A DNA stretch of 64,000 nt from Osmia lignaria lignaria (lineage: Eukaryota; Arthropoda; Insecta; Hymenoptera; Megachilidae), in the NCBI RefSeq assembly GCF_051020975.1, contig NC_135044.1, positions 2,296,501 to 2,360,500 on the forward strand, written 5' to 3'. Made by a program: the position numbers and the translations under genes. Positions 56,901-64,000 of the stretch are shown here, one piece after another; within the stretch, counting starts at the first letter, position 1, and each line of letters starts with the position of its first letter. Under the pieces are notes generated by a model that saw only the letters and a program-made list of their open reading frames with translations, made no database searches and had not been told where the DNA came from.

Positions 56901-59900
56901 AAACTGTCGTGTCTCCAAATTTAAAATAATCTGCCGCAATAGCAGAGGCTAATGAAGAATTAAATACCACTGCAGCAGCAGCGAAATACCGCATAAGCGT
57001 GTTCCACATACGAGCCACGCTTTAATCTTCATTATTATTCGCATTTTCGGAGTATCGCGTGCGTTTCAACCATGGAAAGATACGTTCTGGTCCGAACCGC
57101 GAGCCATGCTATCAAGCTGCCTTGGCTTTTCGCGACGAAAATTAATAAATACCGGAATTTCAGCCGGTAAAATCGGATTAAAGCTCCGTCGCGCGAGAAC
57201 GAAATCCGCTGGAGAGAAGAGAAAAGAAATAATAGAGGACTATGACTAAAACGGGTAGCTGTTGCGGGCTAAAGGAAAAGTAGCTGCGACTGGGAAAGGT
57301 AACTTTATGCTTGAGCTTCGGCACTTAAAAGCATTCGGTATTGAAAGCTGCCACGCGACTTAGCTTTATTGAACTTCCTTGTTTATTGAAGGTAGAAAAA
57401 TGAGCGAAGTATGAAGAATCGAATAAGAAGAAGCTAAAGAAGATGCAGGTACTAATCAATGTCTTTCTCTGAGTAAGAATGGTACACTCGCGATCAAAGT
57501 AGGCTTTCCAAAAGGAAAATTTATAATTTTCGAAATCCTTTTTTTTTTCATATGAAACTAAAAATAAATTCAGTTTATACTTCCCTCGTTTTTTCGTTCA
57601 AATAGAAAATCACAAAACAAAAGGTAACAGAGAAATTCTTGAAATGATAGAAAATAAAGAGACCACAAAAGAAAATAGACGATCGTCTAATTGTGAGCTT
57701 GATAGACGAATACTGCTGAAAATGGTCCGAACTACGACCGAACGACAGGACGTGGGAAGAAGAGGACGAAAACGGATATAAACGCGAAGAAAATGGTGGG
57801 AGAGAAGCAACGGGCAATGTGTTTCATTTCGCACGAGATATTTCACGAATATCCACGACTGTTTTACGAGCACACTCGTCCGAAAACGAGACCGCTTTTT
57901 TTCCTAACAACCCCTTTTACACCCCTCTGTGACTCTCGTTGGTTCGCTCGCACTTTTTTTCGTTCTCCAGTAAACCCTTTGAGCCGGAATTGCCAAGAAT
58001 TTAATATCGCCCATGATAATCGTGGTGGAACATGATTATCTACTTTAACGCATGATTTATGCGAAAATTGAAATTTTTTGTTCCTTAGAACCTTTATGCT
58101 ATTTATCTCAATATATTCGAAATTTCAGTGTAACAAATGCATTTAGTTATTACATTTTAATAAAATTAGCAAATAAAAAATAAATGATAGTAAAAAATTA
58201 AATTTATTTATCTAGTGTTGGGACTTTGAATTGTTTATAATGAGAGCATTAGTAAATTTGATAAGAGTTAAAGTTACTTTAAAATGATAAATTTGTCACT
58301 GATATGAAAATCGATTAATGTTATTAATTCTCATTAATAATTATTGTCGCATACCAAATCCTAGATCATAGAAGGACTTTGACAAATTTATGTATCTCAA
58401 CGTTGTTACATCCTGACATTGACTAAACGTTAATTTCCCTCTGGCATCAACGCTGGCCTCCTATTAACGCGTAAATTTATTCAACCACGTATGTTGCACA
58501 GACTGCAATAATCTACACATCACGCGCCAATTAATCTTGCGTGAGTAATGCGCAAGATACGTATTCACAGTTAGAAACATCTCAATCAGTCCAAAGTGTT
58601 AGATGATAAGCCACGATTAGCCACGTCGGTGTTAACTTTTATTAAAAAATTATTATAAGAAATTATAATGAAAGAAATAATTTCATTACCAAAACTATTG
58701 CAACGACCTGACACTATTACAATGAATTCTGTTCAATGACTGTCAGTTACAACATCAAACTGTTTTACTAAAGAGAAACCGCAGTGTGTCATCATTTTTG
58801 CGCCTATTAAAATGCAACAGGAATCCGCGAGAGGAATCGATTATCCAACACACACCGCATGTAAATCCAGCTTAAACCACGACCGAACGATGAGTCATGC
58901 CAAATTATTGAACCCCCAGCACGATTACGGAGTATGCAAGTTTCGATCGACGCCCACATCCGGCGTACATAAAAAAAGGAAAGAAATTCAAACCATTTCG
59001 TGGCCAAGTCGTAAACGTTTCATCGTGCCGCCTTTACGCGACACTTCTCCTCCCTCCCATGTTCTTATTTTTAGTTAGAATTCTGAGCAACGTTCTTTCA
59101 ACATCATCTCATACATTAATTAACACCGACAGTTTTTGTCCTCCACGAGGGGAACAAAAATACCGTCATTTTACTGGAACGCGACTGATTCTGATCTCCA
59201 TTGTATCTAAAAATATTATTACATGATGTAAGATCATGTATTGGCAAATGTGGGAGATGAGGATTTTGTAAAAGCCATGTCAAAAATAAGTATTGAAATT
59301 TATGGTGTTTTATGTTCAGAAAATAGATTTTGAGAAGATAAATATTTGCCTGAGTGGTACTTAAACCCATAATTAATAATTCAAAAAAGAAATTAGGATT
59401 GGGGCAAAGATTTGTTAAGCTACCAATTAGAAGGTATTGCAAATTAGTTATTTTTCTCATATAGGAAATTTTCAAAAAATTGTTTACTTCCCAAAATACC
59501 ACTTACAATTAAAAAATTAATAATTTTATAATGTACGTTAAATGGAACTTCCAAATATAATTTTATCAACAGTCTTCTCTTAGATATAACGAAAAATATA
59601 AAATTTCAAGGATTATGAACAAAATCCCTGAAGACTTTTAAAATGATCCGATAAAATTGATCAAAGCATCATCGATCCTGAGGAATCATATTTCCTGAGC
59701 ATCATTTTCGTGCATCCTCGGATATTCCCCTTTCAACAGGGAAAACAAACTATCCTCGGTAGCTCGTTTCAGATTTTTAACCGGTCCTTCCTCTGCTCAT
59801 AAATTTTAATCGAGTCGACGTCTCATCTGTTTTTTAAAGAATTACACTATCAGCCGGCTCTGGTGCACCTCCCCAGCTTCTGGCATTCCTCCATTTTCCA

Positions 59901-60928
59901 TAACATTAAGCTCAATATTCCTTCCCCATTCGATTCACATTTTCCATTCTTCCTAATTTTTATAAATTTCCAAATCTTTTTGAATTGAAATAATCATAAA
60001 AAAAATGTTCTGTTATATATTTTCAGACAATATCTCATCAGTAGAAAAGGTACAAATTGCCTCGCACGCTTTTAATGGGACTTTTCCTGCTAAACTTCGC
60101 TCAGGGTAGAGTAGCTGAGAACTGGAGCGAGTTTCGTAAGTTTTAGGAAATATCTATAGAATAATGTTAGCAGATTTTAATGGAAGAAAGTCTTTACCAT
60201 AACATGTAAAAGTTTCCAAGGTAAAACTCCTCTTAAAAGTTGAAATAAAAAGAAACAAGAAGCTGAAGAACTTTTCCTAACACCTAATAAAATGTGAAAA
60301 AGGTCGAGGGTCGAAAGAAGCAAATATTCAAAGGAAATGTGTACTGATCTTTGTGTTTGCGATCAAGACTAGAGAAGCACTGACTTAAAGCTTATGATTT
60401 AGTGGACGGTTTTATATTTGCAAATGAAAGAAGGTTAATTTATAAATTCTTCCACAAAAAATTATGAAATTCTATTCCTTATAAAAAATTGTTGTAAAAA
60501 ATATGAATACATGTCAGAAATCTATCACGATAAATTTAATCAGTTATTAAGAAGAATATTAATTGTCTTTATGCTAAACTTCTGTAGTCAATTGGTAACT
60601 GTAAAATGACAGTAATGTATTCGACTGTATGCTAATCAATCAAACTCTCACAACTATAAATCAGTATCAATAATATTCCTACAAAGATCTATCTACTTCG
60701 TACATACACCGTTTCGTTGAACTGCCCAATTCCTGAATCTCATTGACATACTTCTTTCTCTTTTATTATAGAAACAATTTTAAAGAAAGATAAACGAAAC
60801 ACTAATGAATAAATATACGACTTTTGATTCCTTTCAAGACTTACACTTCTATTTTTCCATTAAATTCTTTCTATCTTACACAAACGTTACTCTTAGCCAT
60901 AGAACGTGTAGACAAGAAGATTGCTCTA

Positions 60929-60956
60929 CTTGTCTTGTCTTGTCTTGTCTGGTCTT
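60929..60956. repeat. (CTTGT)n microsatellite
   Basis: Four perfect CTTGT units followed by degenerate CTGGTCTT. A short pentanucleotide repeat that could be polymorphic. Confidence 0.9.
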
Positions 60957-63691
60957 ACTGGACAAACTGGACACTTAGAATTTTATTCATTTTGTTAAAA
61001 TATAGATAGCAAATTCTATTTTATTTCAAAAAGACTGAAAACTGAACATAGGATACAAAATACTATCAGTGGATGAAGTCAAAATTTAGAGAAAATATTT
61101 TCTAATATTAATATTTGAAGCAACTGTTTGCTGAAAATTTTCATTTTCTATCTCTAACAACGTCTCCAAATCTCACATAGAAGAACATACTAAACTAAAA
61201 TGATGTTCAAAATGAATGCTTTTGGTGAAGGCAAATTGTTTCTAACAACAATTAGGAACAAAAAGTTCCTCTATATTCCTTTACCAACTTCGTCCTTTTA
61301 CGATATCCTTTATGAAGTTACTGTTGCGATGGAATCTGCATGCTAATTTAATTCAACTTGTATTACAGTGCAAAAAGGAAAGTTTCAAAGTAACATTGTG
61401 CTTAGACAAGCACGATTACAACTATCGATTCAGATTGGAACAAAAAAGAAATTAATGTTTAGATAGCAATCGTGCCTGACCAATGGGGTACCATTGAATA
61501 TTGACGATGTAGCCGGGCAAAAAGTAACCGTTCACCGTGGAAAGTGGAAGAAGCATGGCGGATACAAATGAGGCTATGGGGATGAGAGTTATCTCGCATC
61601 CTACGGGAGCTATTCGTCCCTTTCCACCTCGTTTTCCTATGCTATAACCCCGCACAGTCGGCCTGCCCTCTTTGCATCCGCCCCTGATAAGAGAGCCAAC
61701 TGAATCTTCCGGACTTCCGGATAACGCTATGTTTCTTACGCTCGTGATCGTGGATTATCGATTTCGAATTGTCTTCGGGATTCAAGAAAGACGAATCGAG
61801 CACCTCTGCGAAGTAAGAGCGTATCTACTGAAATCGTATTTTCAGATATTTAAAGTTGAACTCTCCTTTCATTTATAAAGACGTAATATTAATGAAATGC
61901 CAACAAAATTATACTGTACATAATATGAAAATATAACAAAATCTTATAAAGGAGACAATAACTATTGTATATACCTAATATATAAAAGATAATAAGTTCT
62001 TTGAATTATTTCATCAGAGACAGCCTTAACACGACTAATCAGAATAATACGGAAGATAGGAAATGAGATGAGAGTCTGTATAAAAACGATTTGTTCGAAT
62101 GAAATATCTGCTGAATCTGAGAATCGACTCTTTGGGTTATGAAATTCTTAAAAGCAGGAAATAAAGATATGCTGATGATCATAAACCCATTTCAAGATAT
62201 TAGGGACTTTGTAACCGCGGCACCAAGAAGATTTTTATTAAAATCCTCCTTCAAGAATTCTCCCTCTCTGTCTCTTTTTAAACGCTGTTTCCGATATTAC
62301 TTCACTAATGAAAAATAAAAAAAAAGGGGGAGAATTATTCAGTGGCACGAAATTATAAGAATTTTATGTTTACATAGCGTAGCTTATTGTAGAAAGAACT
62401 GAATACCATTTAAAACTGTGTTCCTTTACATTCTTTTACTCTTCGTAATAAAAATTTTTATTAAACATTGTCCACGATCTCAGTAAAATTCTTATCATAT
62501 TGCAGAAATGATTTGCATAACATCTGCTCAAGCTCAAAGAAACTTCCGCGTCTTATGATATCATAAAGAAATAAAATATTTGATAATGTATGAAACAAAA
62601 ATGTTTCCATTAACTTTTTCGTACGCTTGCTCTCATAAAGTTTTGTACAATTTCTTTTATTACAGACATAAAAATTCTTGAAAAAATGGTGCAGTTTGAA
62701 TTTATTATTAAAATAGCATGTTAAAGAAGGATATTACATTATCCATCTCATACTCGTCAAGTAAAATCGTAAAGTTTCAAGAAATAAGGAAAGTAGACGA
62801 GCATAACATGAGTTTACTGCTTGCACTAGTAACTCTGTGTTACAGTTTTACAGCCACTGTATATAAATGCTGTTTGAAATATTTTACATGCTATATATTC
62901 TTTTTACAATATTTTTCTAATTAATAATTTATATTTTCTGTTACGATTTCGATATGCCATTGCTATTAAAATTTTTAACTAAATATAGGCTCAGTTACAA
63001 TGCTTGTAAAGAGGAAGGATTCTAACTTAACGTTAAATTCGCTTCGATCAGGTGGTTCATCGAAACCGACTGGACGATTCGTTTTTCCAAGGGATTTCCC
63101 TTAAATAAGAAAGAAGTCCACCCGTTTAAAAGGGATCGCCATGCTTTCCACATTGGACGGAGAAAAATTTATGCTATAACTGAATTCGAGAGGCCCATCA
63201 ATACGCAAACAAAACGTTCATAGTTTAAATCCATTTCAACAATGTGCATTATGTATCAACGAGAAATTCTAAGTAGAAGTATTTCTTCGACAGTGTAAAA
63301 GAATTTGATTGTAAAATAATAGAAAATGAAAGAATTTCGACATCGAATAAAAAAAAGCAACTGAAACGAAAGCTATCTTTGAAGTAAAACTTGAAAAGTT
63401 TAAAATTCTCTTAGCTTATTACAAGCTTGTATTCGCAAGTCGTTCTGTAATGAAACGTTGCTCACGTAAAACGGATAACGTTGGAAGTTGGCGAAAAAAG
63501 ATTGGTAAAATAAAACCTACTGAATATTCTCGAGGAGTCCTCGACCGGTGGAGGACCCTCCTGAGAATTTCGTAGCCTGGATCGTCATAGTAGACGACGT
63601 CTGGAAGGGTGGAAAGGGACAAATGGTCCTCGAATCTCTGAATCACTGGCGCACGAGTCGGCCCATTAACGTTGAATGAACTGACACTTAC

Positions 63692-63762
63692 CTTTCTTCT
63701 CGCTGAAGAAGTCCGCGTTGACGCGCGTCACGTAGAACAGGATGAATATCAGCAATTGTGAT
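63692..63762 (-). CDS. Mp: Multiplexin-like collagen, signal-peptide exon (partial gene)
   Basis: This 71-bp internal exon encodes the end of a secretion signal. Seen: it is preceded by an acceptor ending in TTTCAG and followed by the strong donor AG/GTAAGT. The open frame reads SQLLIFILFYVTRVNADFF then SEKK: a hydrophobic core of about ten residues followed by a VNA/D site that suits signal peptidase. It enters at phase 2 and leaves at phase 1 with a single G, which pairs with the AA opening the exon at 31978 to make Glu. There is no in-frame ATG between the exon and the TAA upstream, so the initiator Met and the first residues must come from an exon beyond position 64000. Inferred: the mature chain starts near Asp-Phe-Phe and is secreted. 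The assignment to the same gene as the TSPN exons rests on strand, phase and the expected domain order; a transcript would settle it. Confidence 0.8.
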
Positions 63763-64000
63763 CTGAAATTAAACGTTCCGTCATATTAATTACATTTATG
63801 AAGAAAATTAATCATAAATATTATTCGAATAAAATATTTTAGCTAAAAATAATGTTTTCTATATTAATTGTTGCATTTGATAAATTTTCAAAATACTTTG
63901 GTTCTTTAAATAGAAAATAAACGAAACTACATTTACAACTGTATTTCTCTTTTTGGACTACCTTTCAGGGTGTGCGTGTTAACAAGCCTCAGACAATACC
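63763..64000 (-). other. Intron upstream of the signal-peptide exon (partial)
   Basis: AT-rich DNA immediately 5' of the signal-peptide exon, containing its acceptor and a short pyrimidine tract. A donor-like AG/GTAGTC occurs at 63962. The sequence before it, read in the phase needed by the next exon, contains a TAA and no later ATG, so I do not call it the first exon. The start codon and the promoter of the long form lie outside the window. Confidence 0.6.

Larger units (their letters stand above)
31979..63691 (-). other. Very long intron (about 31.7 kb) between signal peptide and TSPN exons
   Basis: Bounded by donor GTAAGT (63691 leftward) and acceptor TTTCAG (ending 31979). The phases of the flanking exons agree directly, so no constitutive exon is required inside. 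Region by region: 31979-33300 holds a possible alternative first exon (separate entry). 34.1-34.3 kb holds an inverted repeat. 34.5-38.6 kb is AT-rich with nothing I can name. 38.8-39.2 kb has a promoter-like block. 39.2-43.3 kb shows only chance frames. 43.4-44.0 kb and 48.2-49.4 kb are GC-richer with frames open on both strands. 54.58-54.94 kb has a secreted-like frame on the plus strand. 55-63.6 kb shows only simple repeats and scattered GC-richer bumps. No nested gene could be confirmed. Confidence 0.75.

Noticed and set aside
63924..64000. Possible first exon ending at AG/GTAGTC (63962)
   Set aside because: In the phase required by the next exon it contains TAA with no following ATG, so it cannot supply the start codon.

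Overview
The window looks like animal nuclear DNA, most likely an insect and probably hymenopteran. It is AT-rich (about one third GC by eye), CG dinucleotides are common rather than depleted, short GC-richer bumps are scattered through very AT-rich DNA, and coding sequence is confined to short exons bounded by GT-AG splice sites. The hymenopteran assignment is inferred from composition only. There is no sign of bacterial or organellar gene organisation.

One gene can be supported. It lies on the minus strand and runs past both ends of the window. Three of its exons are visible, in transcription order: 63762-63692 (hydrophobic core and cleavage region of a signal peptide), 31978-31713 and 30510-30235 (the two halves of a thrombospondin N-terminal-like / laminin-G-like TSPN domain). 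They join with matching phases (1 then 0) and give 204 continuous residues without a stop. The sequence best resembles the TSPN domain of the collagen XV/XVIII family, called multiplexin (Mp) in insects. These are secreted basement-membrane collagens with order signal peptide, TSPN, interrupted collagen helix, trimerisation region and endostatin. The start codon should lie beyond position 64000. The rest of the TSPN domain and the collagen and endostatin exons should lie to the left of position 1.

Layout: 63763-64000 is upstream intron. 31979-63691 is an intron of about 31.7 kb between the signal-peptide exon and the first TSPN exon. 30511-31712 is a 1.2-kb intron inside the TSPN domain. 1-30234 is the start of another very long intron. 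So over 98% of the window appears to be intron of one gene.

The long introns hold candidate regulatory or alternative-start features. One is a possible alternative first coding exon (33166-32908) that splices in phase to the TSPN exon. Another is a TATA-box/donor combination (38988-38839) that looks like an untranslated alternative first exon. There is also an imperfect inverted repeat around 34.1-34.3 kb, plus small tandem repeats. Several open frames of 45-200 codons sit in GC-richer bumps. None matches a family I recognise, and most are open on both strands at once, which points to chance or to conserved non-coding DNA. I found no rRNA, tRNA, CRISPR array, intact transposon or novel multi-gene system.
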